Positions 10,118-21,153 of a stretch of 64,000 nucleotides of DNA are shown here, one piece after another; the first letter of the stretch is position 1; each line of letters opens with the position of its first letter. The notes beneath the pieces are model-generated. The model ran no database searches, was not told where the DNA came from, and was given only the letters and a program-made list of their open reading frames with translations. A program made the translations under genes and the position numbers. The DNA lies in NCBI GenBank assembly GCA_039707655.1, contig CM077666.1:285003166-285067165 (forward strand), given 5' to 3'. This stretch comes from Elymus sibiricus. Taxonomy: Eukaryota > Streptophyta > Magnoliopsida > Poales > Poaceae.

Positions 10118-11709
10118 TGTGGGATTGAGGAGATAGGTCTAGAGGGGGGTGAATAGACTCCTAACCAGCCTAATTAGCAGTTTTTAGTTTCACTTGGAAC
10201 TTAGGCAGATTTTGGCACAAGTTAAGATCACTCCAATACTTTCTACACATGCATATCTAGAGATTGAGCAGCGGAAATGATAATGCATGCAAGAGTACAA
10301 AAAGTAAAGGGGTAGAGTATGGAAGATCAAACGCAATGAAGACATGGTGGTTTTTGGTGTGGTTCCGATAGGTGGTGCTATCGTACGTTCACGTTGATGG
10401 AGACTTCAACCCACGAAGGGTAACAGCTGCGCGAGTCCACGGAGGGCTCCACCCACGAAGGGTCCACGAAGAAGCAACCTTGTCTATTCCACCATGGCTT
10501 ACGTCCACGAAGGACTAGCCTCACTCGGGGTAGATCTTCACGAAGTAGGCGATCTCCTTGCCCTTACAAACTGCTTGGTTCAACTCCACATCAGGTTGGA
10601 GGCTCCCAAGTGACACCTAACCAATCTAGGAGACACCACTCTCCAAAAGGTAATAGACGGTGTGTTGTTGAAGAACTCCTTGCTCTTGTGCTTCAAATGA
10701 TAGTCTTCCCAGCACTCAAACAACTCCTCACAGATTTGGCTATGGTGGAAGAGGGATTTGAGTGGAAAGCAACTTGGGATAGGCTAGAAATCAAGTTTCA
10801 AATGGTAGGAATGGAATAGGTTGATCTCAACACATGAGTAGGTGGTTCTCTCTCAGAAAATGTATGGTGGAACTGTAGGCATGTTCTGATGGCTCTCCTT
10901 CAAGAGAAGGATGGGGTGGAGGGGTATATATAGCCTCCACACAAAATCCAACCGTTACACACTTTTGACCCAACTCGGTGGCACCGAAACAATAATCTCG
11001 GTAGCACCGAACTGTGTAAAAGATATGAACTTTAGGAATCTCGGTGGGACCGATGCAAACATCTCGGATGGACCGAAGTGCAATGGCTAGGGCAATCCTC
11101 ATCTCGGTGGCACCGATTGCATCAACTCGGTTGGACCGAAGTGAAGCAATAAGGCAACAGAGACTTGGCAAGCCATCTCGGTGAGACCGATTTGCATAAC
11201 TCGGTGAGACCGAAGTGAATGCAAACAATTACAGAGAGTTGGCAAGGCCATCTCGGTGAGACCGAGATCCATTTCGGTGGATCCGATTTGTTAGGGTTTT
11301 GGCAGTGGCTAAGTCTTGGATGAACTCGGTGGGACCGGATAGGAAATTCGGTGGGGCCGAGTTGGAATGTAGGTTTTGGACATATTTGGGATAGAGAGAG
11401 TGGTTGAGGGTTTAGGAGTACTGTCACTAAGCACTTGAGCAAAAAGACCATTAAGCAACACCTCATCCCCTTTTAATAGTATTGGCTTTCCTATGGACTC
11501 AATGTGATCTTGGATCACTAAACCAAAAATGTAGAGTCTTGAGCTTTTGCCAATCCTTGTCCTTAGCATTTTGAAGGGGTTCCACGTCCTCTTGTCCCTG
11601 CCACGCCATTGTTGAACTTGTCTGAAATTCCCTAGATAAAAGCATTAGTCCAACAACATGTATGTTGGCATGAATTACCAAAACCACCAAGGGAGCAAAT
11701 GTGCTTTCA
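10118..11709 (-). mobile_element. LTR-like insertion (solo LTR), 1592 bp
   Basis: The segment starts TGTGGGATTG and ends GTGCTTTCA and is flanked by AACGC (10113-10117) and AATGC (11710-11714). This is a 5 bp target duplication with one change. Removing it and one flank restores the integrase frame ...VQR/LVTK exactly. TG...CA ends and the absence of coding sequence indicate a solo LTR. A TATA box reading on the minus strand (near 10923-10931, GGCTATATATACC) suggests minus orientation. It contains an array of CGGTNNNACCG motifs (10973-11365). Family not named. Confidence 0.75.
10973..11365. repeat. Array of about 12 CGGTNNNACCG quasi-palindromes
   Basis: Copies of (A/C)TCGGT(G/A)NNACCGA, each a short inverted repeat around three variable bases, recur every 20-40 bp inside the LTR-like insert (for example at about 10974, 10996, 11039, 11102, 11174, 11200, 11251, 11324). 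Spacing is irregular. Confidence 0.8.
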
Positions 11710-11958
11710 AATGCCTCGTGACCAAGATCAACATCAACAAACACCCCATGGTGTTCAATCTCGGAGATCTTGTGTGGCTACACCTACGCAAAGACCGCTT
11801 CCCCACCGAGCGCAAGTCCAAACTCCTACCTCGCGCCGACAGACCCTTCAAGGTGCTAGCATGCTTGACAAGTACAACGTGAGCGACATCTTCAACGTCA
11901 AAGACTTATCTCCCTTCCATGGTGATGTGGATTCTGATCCGAGGATGGATCTTTCCCA

Positions 11959-11975
11959 AGGAGGGGGGGGGGAGA
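11959..11975 (+). other. Polypurine tract of the chromovirus-like Gypsy
   Basis: AAGGAGGGGGGGGGAGA directly abuts the LTR start TGATG at 11976, the position where plus-strand DNA synthesis is primed. Confidence 0.7.
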
Positions 11976-12948
11976 TGATGCGGAGCATCCTACGATCATC
12001 CCCATGGACCTACCTTTGTCTCCCCAAGTGCCGAGTGGACCAATGACACAAGCACGTGCAAGGGCTATCGAGACCGAGGTGACATCTCTCCTTAAGGAAC
12101 TTCCATATGATCCATGTGAGACATGGCTACTACCTCAAGCCGGAATGCTATGTGTGCTTAGGTATGAAGACCACCTCGGGAATGCTCGGAAGGAAGATCA
12201 AGCCTCCAAGTACACGGATAATGAATCTCTACAAGGTACACCACTGAAGTGTTATAGCGGCCAGACATCCGGCCCAGGGCCCGGACATCCGACCCCTGAT
12301 GGATCGATCTCAACAGCCGGCCAGCCCCTGCGAAGCTCCAGGGCCCGGACATCCGGCCCGACGGGCCTGGATATCCGGCGGGGCCCCGCAAATCCGGCCG
12401 AAGAGGATAGAACCTGGACCCCCTCCAGCCCGGACATCCGGCGCCAGGCCCGGACATCTGGCCTGACGGGAATAGCCGGACATCCGGCCCGACGCCCGGA
12501 CATCCGGCACCTGCACGCGTGTAACCGGCCAACCGGCCATGTAATCTGCACCTCCCTTCCACCTCGAGGACTACTATAAATACTCCCCTACCTCCTCCTA
12601 ACTAGGGTTAGCAAAGACATTGAGACATTTGAGTGAGCTTTGCTCCTTGTACCTCCTTCTTGGGGAATCAAGACCTCTTTCGGGAGAAGGATCCCCATCA
12701 TAGGATCATCAAGACCTCCTAAGGGAGAAGGATCTCATAGATCACCAAGACCTCACCTCCTTTGGAGTGGGAAGAACTTTACCTTTGTGCTTGTTTCCTT
12801 GGATTGTTCTTGTATACTTGTGGATCTTATGTATGCTATCCTAGTAGATGTGTGATTTGGGTTTGTTTGAGTGTTTCCTCTTGTTGATCTCCCTCTTTCC
12901 CCCCTCCAAGTGTGAAAAGATCATGAACTAGGGTTTCACCCTACATCA
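11976..12948 (+). repeat. LTR of the chromovirus-like Gypsy (plus orientation)
   Basis: A 973 bp LTR begins TGATGCGGAGCATCC and ends CACCCTACATCA. It is preceded by a purine tract and followed by a PBS at 12951. TATA box CTATAAATACTCCCC is near 12573. It holds about nine CCGGACATCCGG-type motifs in U3 and the 3' end of the pol frame. An inverted copy lies at 14221-15184. That both a PPT precedes and a PBS follows this LTR means it is either shared by two tandem elements or part of a rearranged one. Confidence 0.85.
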
Positions 12949-14220
12949 TCTTGGATCAGAGCTATTCACACTTTGGAGTCTCCCTCTCCATCTTCTAGCC
13001 CCAATTTTGTTTGTTTTGCCCAATTTTGAAAATTCCCCATAAAAATAGCCATACCAATTTTTTTGTGATTTGTTGGTTTGATGAAGTTTTGTTGATTTTG
13101 ATCCATGGATTTTCTGTGTTTCGAGTGGATCTAGCTTCTTCACCACTTGTCCCCAATTTCCATCCACGAAATTCCTCGAATTTTGCCCCAATTTTTCTTT
13201 TCCACCACTTGTTCTTCAAGTTCATCCACGGATCGCCGCCCCGGACATCCGGCCCATGCCCCCGGATATCCGGCCCTCCCGGACATCCGGCCCGCAAGCC
13301 CGAACATCCGGCGCCCTTCAGCCATCACTCCAGCACTTCGTAATTTTGGCCGATTTTGATCATTTGTCCACTTTTCCTTCCACATACCACCACTAACTTC
13401 TGCAATCACCGCAAGTTTGCCACGTTGTCTACTTGAGAATTTGAGTTCGTGGTTTCCATTTCCTAATGTGTTTCGGCTACTTAGGGACGGTCCGTCATCA
13501 ACATCACCGCCACTCATCTTCGCCTGGATTCGTCATCGACAACGACCACTTCATCGTTTTGACACCACCACCGTAAGCAAGGACGGTAACATCGACAACA
13601 TCTTATACGTCTCCCTTGCCATTGCATTGTTAACCCCGAGACCATCTTTTGCATCACTTTCCTATGAGACTAGCCATTTGAGTATTGCTGGGCAACGCTA
13701 CTTGTGCACTTTAGTGATACATGTTTCACATAGCTATCATAGCGTGCATATATCATCGTATCATCTCTTGTGTCATAAATTGTTCCCGCATACACATAAT
13801 TTCTATCTTGGTAAGGGAATTTCGCATAAGTGGCCAAGGAAAATATCAAAAGAAAGAAAAGCTTTTAAGCAAAGAGAGAAAGAGAAACAACAAGCTTGTA
13901 AGCAAATAGCCATAGCATCACGCCACATTGCATATCATACTTGATCATCTTAGATCATCATGACCGAGTTCACCTGGAATCATACATACATAGCGCAATT
14001 GAGATAGAAAGTCAATACGTTTGGTCTCTAATAGGTCGTGCACAAGTTCGTATCCGTCTATTGAGCAATCATGCTAGTGTCTCTCTAGCGTTGTGCAACA
14101 GGAGCGTTTTTCGTGGAATCCACATTTTCTGCTCATCCCTTGGTTGCATGACCTCATTTATCTATCCGTGTCTGTGTTTCCGTAGGCGACTCATTGTTAT
14201 TGGTCTACTTGTTTCACAGA
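12949..14220 (+). other. PBS and untranslated leader of the chromovirus-like Gypsy
   Basis: TTGGATCAGAGC at 12951-12962 is one base short of the usual initiator-Met-type PBS TTGGTATCAGAGC. The 1.27 kb that follow look like the element's leader, including four CCGGACATCCGG-type motifs at 13240-13310. No gag start is reached before an inverted LTR begins at 14221. Short ORFs here show no recognisable domain. Confidence 0.6.
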
Positions 14221-15184
14221 TGATGTAGGGTGAAACCCTAGTTCATGTTCATTTCACACTTGGAGGGGGGAAAGAGGGAAATCAACAAGAGGAAACTCTC
14301 AAACAAACCCAAATCACACATCTACTAGGATATCATACATAAGATCCACAAGTATACAAGAATAATCCAAGGAAACAAGCACAAAGGTAAAGTTCTTCCC
14401 ACTCCAAAGGAGGTGAGGTCTTGGTGATCTATGATATCCTTCTACCTTAGGAGGTCTTGATGATCCTATGATGGGGGTCCTTCTCTCGAAAGAGGTCTTG
14501 ATTCCCCAAGAAGGAGGTACAAGGAGCAAAGCTCACTCAAATGTCTCAATGTCTTTGATAACCCTAGTTAGGAGGAGGTAGGGGAGTATTTATAGTAGTC
14601 CTCAAGGTGGAAGGGAGGTGAGAGGGGATTACATGGCTGGTTGGCCGGTTACACGCGTGCAGGTGCCGGATGTCCGCGCGTCGGGTCGGATGTCCGACTG
14701 TTCCCGTCGGGCCGGATGTCCGGGCCTGGCGCCGGATGTCCGGGTTCTGTCCTCTTCGGCCGGATTTTCGGGGCCCTGCCAGATGTCTGGGCCCGTCGGG
14801 CCGGATGTCCGGGCCCTGGAGCTTCGCAGCGGCTGGCCGGCTGTTGAGCACGATCCATTAGGGGCCGGATGTCCAGGCCCTGGGCCGGATGTCCGGCCGC
14901 TCTAACACTTCAGCGGTCTTCCTTGTAGAGCTTCCTTGTTCGTGTACTTGGAGGCTTGATCTTCCTTCCGAGCATTCCCAAGGTGGTCTTCTTCATACCT
15001 AAGCACACATAGCATTCCGGCTTGAGGTAGTAGCCATGTCTCACACGGATCATATGGAAGTTCCTTAAGGAGAGATGTCACCTCGGTCTCGATAGCCCTT
15101 GCGCGTGCTCGTGTCATTGGTGCACTCGGCACTTGGGGAGACAAAGGTAGGTCCATGGGGATGACCGTAGGATGCTCCGCATCA
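14221..15184 (-). repeat. Inverted copy of the chromovirus LTR
   Basis: Read on the minus strand, 15184 to 14221 repeats the LTR at 11976-12948 with TGATG...CATCA ends at high identity by eye, including the PMTRARARAIETEV coding segment and the CCGGACATCCGG motifs. On the plus strand it is preceded by ACAGA and followed by CAAAG, so it does not look like a simple solo LTR with a target duplication. On its right it directly abuts the gag of another Gypsy element. Confidence 0.8.
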
Positions 15185-15694
15185 CAAAGTTTAGTCCCGC
15201 ATAGAAATTTTGTATTATCATCCATAAGCTTAATCCATGAGTGGGACAATTTTTAATCATTAATTTCATTCTCTCCCAAGATTGGGTAACATGTTCTTTC
15301 TCAAGTTGCTTAAAGTTCAAGATTTGTCCCATGAATACTTAGCAATAAAAGCATCCTTACATTTATCCCATGAATCAATACTATTGCGAGGTAAGGATGA
15401 AAACCAAGTTTTAGCATGATCTCTTAGTGAGAAAGGGAATAATTTCAACTTAACAATATCATTATCCACATCTTTTTTCTTTTGCATATCACATAATTAA
15501 ACAAAGGTATTAAGATGGGATGCAGCATCTTCATTAGGATTTCCAGCAAATTGTTCTTTCATAATAAGATTTAGCAATGCAGCATTAATATCATATGACT
15601 CCGCACTAGTAGCGGGAGGAGCAATTGGAGTACTAACAAAATCATTATTATTAGTATTCTAGAAGTCACATAACTTAGTGTTTTCTTGAGACAT
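15185..15694 (-). pseudogene. gag: Athila-type gag N-terminal fragment
   Basis: Starting at ATG 15694 the minus strand encodes MSQENTKLCDF and then a TAG. The same frame continues through APPATSAESYDINAALLNL, a second stop, and KLKLFPFSLRDHAKTWFSSL, a hallmark of the retrotransposon gag domain. It then shifts frame to LNFKQLEKEHVTQSWERM, NCPTHGLSLWMI and FYAGLNF, where the inverted LTR truncates it. About 170 codons remain of a much larger protein. Two stops, a frameshift and the truncation make it non-functional. Gag normally assembles the particle that packages element RNA. Confidence 0.75.
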
Positions 15695-15870
15695 AATGGA
15701 AATTCAAGCAAGCAAGCAAAATATTTTTTTTTGTGTTTTTGAATTTTTTAACGAGAATAATAAAACAAGTAAAGGTAAATAAAAAGTAGAACAAGTAAAT
15801 GATAATGTGAATGTAGGGACCTGTAAGTGTTTGATGATCTCTCCCCGGCAACGGCACCAGAAATTCTTTC

Positions 15871-17396
15871 TGCTACTTGTGAGCTGCGTTGGGATTTTCC
15901 CCGAAGAGGAAGGGTGAAGCAATATAATAGCGGATAAGTATTTCCCTTAGTAGAGAACCAATAGGAGAACCACGCAAAAACTCCTTTGCAGTACCTGCAC
16001 ACACAAGAGCAAATACTTGCACCCAACGCGGGCAAGTGGGTTGTCAATCCCCTTGTACTCGTTAATTGCAAGGATTAAATCTGGTAATGGTAGATAGATA
16101 AATTGCAAAGTAAATAAAAAGTACATAAATTCCAGCAAGGTATTTTTGGTTTTAGTAATATGATTAAAGTAGACCCGGGGGCCATAGTTTTCACTAGAGG
16201 CATCTCTCTCGAAAGAATAGCATACGGTGGGTAGACAAATTACTGTTGGGCAATTGATAGAAAAGCGCATAGTTATGATGTTATTCATGGCATGATCATG
16301 TATATAGGCATTACGTTCGTGACAAGTAGACGGAAACGATTCTGCATCTACTACTATTGCTCCACCAATCAACCGACTCCTGCCTGCATCTATGGTATTA
16401 AGTTCATGACGAACAAAGCAACACTTTAAGCAAGATGACATAATGTAGATAGAATAGAACCAATCAATATGATTAAACCCCGTCGTTTTACCCTTAGTGT
16501 AGCAATAATACAAATACGTGCCTCGCTACCCCTACTGTCACTGGGTGAGGACACCGCAAGATTGAACCTAATACTATGCACCACATCCACTGAAGATCGA
16601 TATATCAATTTGGCCAAAGAAAACCCATAGATTGGAAAGCATTACATAGCTATAAAAATCATACATAATAAAGTACAACAAGGACTCAATTACTTTCAAT
16701 GAATAATCTGATCATAAACCCATAATTCATCGGATCGCAACAAACACACCGCACAAAAGGATTACATCGGAGTGATCTCCGAAGAGAACATTGTATTGAA
16801 GATCAAAGAGAGAGAGGGAGGCATCTAGCTAATCACTATGGACCCGTAGGTCCGTGGGAAACTACTCACACATCATCGGAAGTGCAGCAAGGTTGATGTA
16901 GAAGCCCTCCGTGATCGATTCCCCCTCCGGTAGATTACCGGAAAAGGCCTCCATATGGGATCGCAGAAGAACAGAAGCTTGTGGCGGCGGAAAAATTATT
17001 TCGGGTGGCTCTCTGTTGGTTTTGGGATTTTAGGAAATTTATAGCACTGGAATTAGGTCAGGGGGTCTACGAGGGGCCCACATGCTCAGGTGGCACCCCA
17101 CAGGGGCGCGCCGTGTGAGCTTGTGGCTCACCGGTAGGTCTTCTGGCATCCTCCCGAAGCTTCCTGGGTGTCTTCTGGTCCAGGAAAAATCACCGTAAAA
17201 TTTTATTGTATTTGGACTTTGTTTGATATAGTTTTTCCCTGAAACAAGAAAACAAGAAAAAACAGAAACTGGCACTGGGCACTAGGTTAATAGGTTAGTT
17301 CCCAAAAATGATATAAAATTGCATATAAAGTATGTAGAATTGATATAATAATAGCATGAAACAATCAAAAATTATAGATATGTCGGAGATGTATCA
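15871..17396 (-). repeat. 5' LTR of the minus-strand Athila-type element
   Basis: On the minus strand the LTR starts TGATACATCTCC (17396) and ends ACAAGTAGCA (15871), 1526 bp. A PBS TCTGGTGCCGTTGCCGGGG lies at 15844-15862, a few bases downstream. The U3 stem-loop region with CTTGTGG and GGCGCGCC is at about 17076-17130. Confidence 0.8.
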
Positions 17397-17679
17397 CTCT
17401 CCACCGACTTAATCGGCCAGGACTCTTGTATTCTTAGGCCTCCGGTAACTTATATAAGTTGAGGACGAGCTAATCAATAGATCATAACAACTTACTTAGA
17501 TCACCAGATCATCTAGACACACAACGATCTTGCGGTAGATCATCTGTACTATGTAGTCCACCCAAAAGCAATAAAACACAAGTAGGGCGTAGGGTTTTTA
17601 TCTCTAAGGAGAGCCCGAACCTGGGTAAAAACACGTGGCCCTGTTACAATCGTGTCAAGACTACTAGCTCGGGACCCCG
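17397..17679 (+). repeat. LTR fragment of an unidentified element
   Basis: This 283 bp piece between two Athila-type LTRs contains CTTATATAAGTTG and GAGCCCGAACCTGGGTAAAA and ends in GCTCGGGACCCC. These look like the R/U5 end of a Gypsy LTR. No ORF or complete boundary is visible. Confidence 0.45.
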
Positions 17680-19200
17680 TGATACGTCTCCAACGTATCT
17701 AATTTTTTTTATTGATTCGTGCTATTATATTATCAATCTTGTAGGATTTATATGACATTTTATATCATTTTTGGGAACTAACCTATTAACTCAGTGCCCA
17801 GTGCCAGTTGTTGTTTTCTACTTGTTTTTGGTTTTACAGAAAAACCATATCAAAATAAGTCCAAACACGATGAAACTTTTGATGATTTTTTCTGGACAAG
17901 AAGACACCCTGGAAGCTTCGGGAGGAGGCCAGAAGACATAAGAGGGAGCAACAAGGCAGGGGGCACGCCCTGGTGCCTTGTGGGACCCATGTTGCTCCGT
18001 TTGACCCAATTCCAGCGCAATAAATTCTCATTAATCCAGAAACCCCCAGGGGAGGTCCCGAAACAATTTTATCGCCGCTGCAAGCCTCTTTTCTTCTGTG
18101 ATCCCATCTGGAGGCCTTTTTTGGTACTCTGCCGGAGGGGGAACCCATCACGGAAGCCATCTTCATCAACCTTGCTACCTCCCGGATGATGTGTGAGTAG
18201 TTCCCACAAGACCTACGGGTCCATAGTAGTAGCTAGATGTCTCTCTCTCTCTCTCTCTCTCTCCCTCTCTCTTTTGATCATCAATACAATGATCACCTCT
18301 GAGATCAATCCGATGTAAACTTTTGCGGTGTGTTTGTTGGGATCCGATGAATTGTGGGTTTATGATCAAATTATTCATTGAAAGTATTTGAGTCTTTTCT
18401 GAGATTTATGTATGTGTGATTTTATAGCCTTGTATTTCTCTCCGATATATCCGTCTTCTTTGGCCAAGTAGATTGATTTATCTTAGGTGGGAGAGGTGCT
18501 TAGTAGTAGGTTCAATCTTGCGGTGTCCTTACTCTGTGACAGGAGGAGTAGCAAGGCATGTATTTGTATTGTTGCTACTAAGGGTAAAATGACAGGGTTC
18601 GAACATATTATTTGGTCTTACTTTGTCTACATTATGTCATCATGCTCCAAGCATTACACTATTTGTTATGAACTTAATACCTTGATAGCGGTCGAGTGGT
18701 GGAATAATAGTAGTAGATGCAAATGGATGTCGGTCTACTTGTCTCGGACATAATGCCTATATATTGATCATGCCATGAATATCGTCATAACTATGTGCTT
18801 TTCTATCAATTGCCCAACAGTAATTCGTTTACCCACCGTTGTTATGCTCATGAGAGAGATGCCTCTAGTGAACGCTATGGCCCCCAGGTCCATTCACTTT
18901 ATATTTAATAAAGCCCTAAACAATAGTTGCTGCAATTTATTATCTTTTATTTTACTTGTTATTTATCTATCTATCTACCACTGCAGATTTAATCCTTGCA
19001 AATAATGAGTACAAGGGGATTGACAACCCTCTTACCGTGTTGGGTGCAAGTATTTGCTTTGTGTGTGTGCATGTACCATTTATCTTGTTTGCTTGGTGTA
19101 TCCTACTGGTTCGATTACCTTGGTTCTTAACTGAGGGAAATATTTCCTGCTACTACAAAACCCTTCCTCTTCAGGGAAATCCCAACGCACTACAAGTAGT
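17680..19200 (+). repeat. 5' LTR of Gypsy A
   Basis: It starts TGATACGTCTCCAACG and ends about TACAAGTAGT (the expected final CA is lost), 1521 bp, followed by TCTGGCCCCGTTGCCGGGG. It contains the stem-loop arms ACAAGGCA (17951-17958) and TGCCTTGT (17974-17981) and a CT microsatellite (18238-18272). Confidence 0.8.
18238..18272. repeat. CT microsatellite in the Gypsy A LTR
   Basis: About 17 CT units with one C interruption. The homologous LTRs at 22680-22720 and 49935-49960 have much shorter runs, so this site has expanded in this copy. Confidence 0.85.
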
Positions 19201-19406
19201 GGAAGTCAAGATTTCTGGCCCCGTTGCCGGGGAGACTTCATCAAACAAGTCCAGGTTCCTTCACACACATTTATCATTTACTTGTTATATTTTCTTTTTG
19301 CAATTTGCTTTTATTTTCCTTCTCTTTTTCATCTCCCTCTACTTCTCTAAAAAAATTAAAAAATACCAAAAATATCTTGTGTGCCTTTGTTGCTTGAATT
19401 GCTATC

Positions 19407-20362
19407 ACGTCTACTCAAGAGAATACTAAGTTTGCTTCTCTCGCCACTAGCGCGGAGTTATTGATGAATCTTGTGAGAAGGCTTTACTTGGCACAAAACT
19501 CAAGAAAATACCTAAAAGGAGTTTTGATGAAATTGCTAGTGATGGTACTCATAAAGAAACATTTGAAAATCTTGTTGATGATGATCCTCTTAATAGTAAA
19601 GAAGAACCTATTGTTTTGCATACAAAAAGACTCCGCATAGGTAGTGGTGCTATTATTGGAAAAAATGTTATCCAAGATTTCTTTACTTGTGCGGGGGCTC
19701 TACCAATGATAGGAGGATCCATCATTGCTACAACTACTAGTTTTGCGGACGCCATAACTTTCCTTGTAGTGGAATTTGAAAGACAATTTGTGCACATGCA
19801 TCCCGCCATACAAAGAGTGTTGCTAGAATTTTCCAATATTCATGATCCTTCAGTGAAGCACTTGGCCACAATATTCTTAGTATATGAATTTGGTCATATA
19901 ATGCAAGAATCTAGAGAGATATTTGCCTACTATAGAATAGACCCTGAGTGTCCACCTATAGAGGAAATCCTTTATGATCAAGATGAGATAAGAAAATCAA
20001 AATCTATGGATTATGCCGCTTACAATTAGAATATTAGAAAAAAGGTTCCCCCACCTATCTTGGTTGAAAAACTTTCTGAACACAATGATAAATTTTCTAT
20101 AGGGAACAATGGACTAGGTCATGGGCTTAAAGAAAAATTGCGAGAACATCTCTATAGGAACTTATATAATGAAGAAATAGCCATCACCTACAAAGGACCA
20201 AAAGAGGAGCCGCCTCCATCTAAAATTGATCTCATGGATCCTGAACCTATCAAATTTATCCCCTTCAATTACTTTTCCTTGCCCATTAGAAAACTTGCCG
20301 CTGAAAGAGGGGAGTATGAGATGAACATGGATGATCTTCCGTATGGCTATGATAATACTTGA
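19407..20362 (+). pseudogene. Gypsy A ORF of unknown function, degenerate
   Basis: The frame begins at an ACG where an ATG is expected (STQENTKFASLATS follows). It needs a one-base frameshift near 19470 and then reads ALLGTKLKKIPKRSFDEIAS, LHTKRLRIGSGAIIGKN, GGSIIATTTSFADAITFLVV and HLATIFLVYEFGHIMQESRE to a TAG at 20027-20029. The same frame continues through ILVEKLSEHNDKF and LPIRKLAAERGEYEMNMDDL to a stop at 20360-20362. There is no gag, protease or pol signature. It is the only coding region of the element and sits where gag would be. I do not recognise the family; a retrotransposon accessory or structural protein is possible. Lost start, frameshift and stop make this copy inactive. Confidence 0.6.
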
Positions 20363-21153
20363 AACTATGCATTATGCCTAGCTAGGGGCATTAAATACTA
20401 GCGCTTGTTGGGAGGCAACCCAATTGTTATCTTTATTGCTTTATTTTATTTTTGTTGAGTCAACATGGTTATTGCTACTGTAATGATTATGTTTGTATCT
20501 TTTCTTTTGAGTTTTGTGCCAAGTAAAGCCTTTGGGATGATTTGGATGATAGTTGATTTGATTCTGTGCAAAAACAGAAACTTTTACTCCAAGTATTTGA
20601 TTTTACATTTTGTACTAGAGCGGGGTAAAATCCTGAAAGTTTTACAAAGTATTGGGTTACAATTTTTTTACGTTGTCCTATTTTTTTCCGAATTTTTGGA
20701 GTTACAGAAGTATGGATAAAATTTTGTGTTACATACTGTTTTGTTTTAGACAGATTCGGTTTTTATTGCATAGTGTGCTTGTTTTGATAAAACTATGGAT
20801 TGTATTGGGGGGTATAAAGCATGGAGAAGTTAAAATACAGTAGGTATTATGCAAGAACAATTATGAATCTATCTATAACAGTACCTAAAGTGGATGATTG
20901 ATTTATTATACTAATGGATCTCATGAAGTTTTGTTGAGTTTTGTGCGCTGAAGTTTTCAAGTTTTGGGTGACATCACGATGGATGAAGGAATAAGGAGCG
21001 GCAAGACCCTAAGCTTGGGGATGCCCAAGGCACCCCAAGTTAATATTCAAGGAAGATCCAAGCATCTAAGCTTGGGGATGCCTCGGAAGGCATCCCCTCT
21101 TTCGTCTCCAGTCCATCGGTAATATTACTCGGAGCTATATTTTTATTCATCAC
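20363..21153 (+). other. 3' non-coding region of Gypsy A
   Basis: No credible gene. The sequence matches the 3' region of Gypsy B (46540-47280), including paired AAGCTTGGGGATGCC segments. It stops at TTTATTCATCAC where the Copia LTR starts. Confidence 0.7.

Larger units (their letters stand above)
8756..12240 (+). pseudogene. pol: Gypsy pol: RNase H and integrase, broken
   Basis: RNase H (8762-9110) shows [20 protein letters not shown] and [10 protein letters not shown]. The integrase zinc-binding region (9300-9460) has [12 protein letters not shown] with the first expected His replaced by Cys, then CSTCC. The integrase core shows [10 protein letters not shown], a TGA at 9557-9559 in place of an expected Arg codon, [21 protein letters not shown] and GQTEVTNRT. 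The frame is interrupted at 10117 by an insert and resumes at 11715 ([23 protein letters not shown]). The C-terminal extension (PMTQARARAIETEV, LPQAGMLCVLRY) lies inside the LTR. Role: reverse-transcription RNase H and DNA integration. RT and everything upstream are absent. Confidence 0.85.
8756..12948 (+). mobile_element. Chromovirus-like Gypsy element, 3' half with LTR
   Basis: A plus-strand Gypsy element is preserved from RNase H through integrase to an LTR. It is cut on the left by the MULE end (8755) and internally by an LTR-like insert (10118-11709). The polypurine tract (11959-11975) immediately precedes the LTR at 11976. The reading frame runs on into the LTR, a trait known from CRM-type chromoviruses, and the LTR has TGATG...CATCA ends. 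I infer a chromovirus (CRM- or Reina-like). The missing 5' half is not elsewhere in the window. Confidence 0.75.
15185..17396 (-). mobile_element. Athila-type Gypsy element, 5' part (LTR, PBS, start of gag)
   Basis: On the minus strand: LTR 17396-15871, PBS near 15863-15841, leader, and gag from an ATG at 15694 to 15185, where the inverted chromovirus LTR cuts it off. The rest of the element is missing from the window. Confidence 0.8.
17680..21153 (+). mobile_element. Gypsy A, non-autonomous Athila-like element (outermost level)
   Basis: Plus-strand LTR 17680-19200, PBS at 19213-19235, an ORF region 19407-20362 with no recognised domain, and the start of the 3' non-coding region, including GCTTGTTGGGAGGCAACCCA (20405-20424) and two AAGCTTGGGGATGCC copies. 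At 21154 a Copia element has inserted, so the 3' remainder and 3' LTR lie beyond the right edge. No gag, protease, RT or integrase is seen. The same 3' region occurs in Gypsy B (46540-47280), so A and B are related. Confidence 0.7.

Noticed and set aside
10973..11365. CRISPR-like array
   Set aside because: The genome is a plant nucleus, spacing is irregular, the repeats are 11-15 bp dyads within an LTR, and there are no cas genes.
12004..12579. Several overlapping 70-190 codon ORFs rich in Arg/Gly/Pro in the chromovirus LTRs
   Set aside because: They are translations of the CCGGACATCCGG array on both strands. Only the ARARAIETEV portion is a real pol extension.
12951..12962. Possible tRNA-derived sequence
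   Set aside because: Only the 12 bp primer-binding complement is present. No cloverleaf or A/B boxes, so it is a PBS, not a tRNA gene.
14221..15184. Simple solo LTR
   Set aside because: Flanks ACAGA and CAAAG do not form a target duplication, and the left flank is the leader of the same element family.
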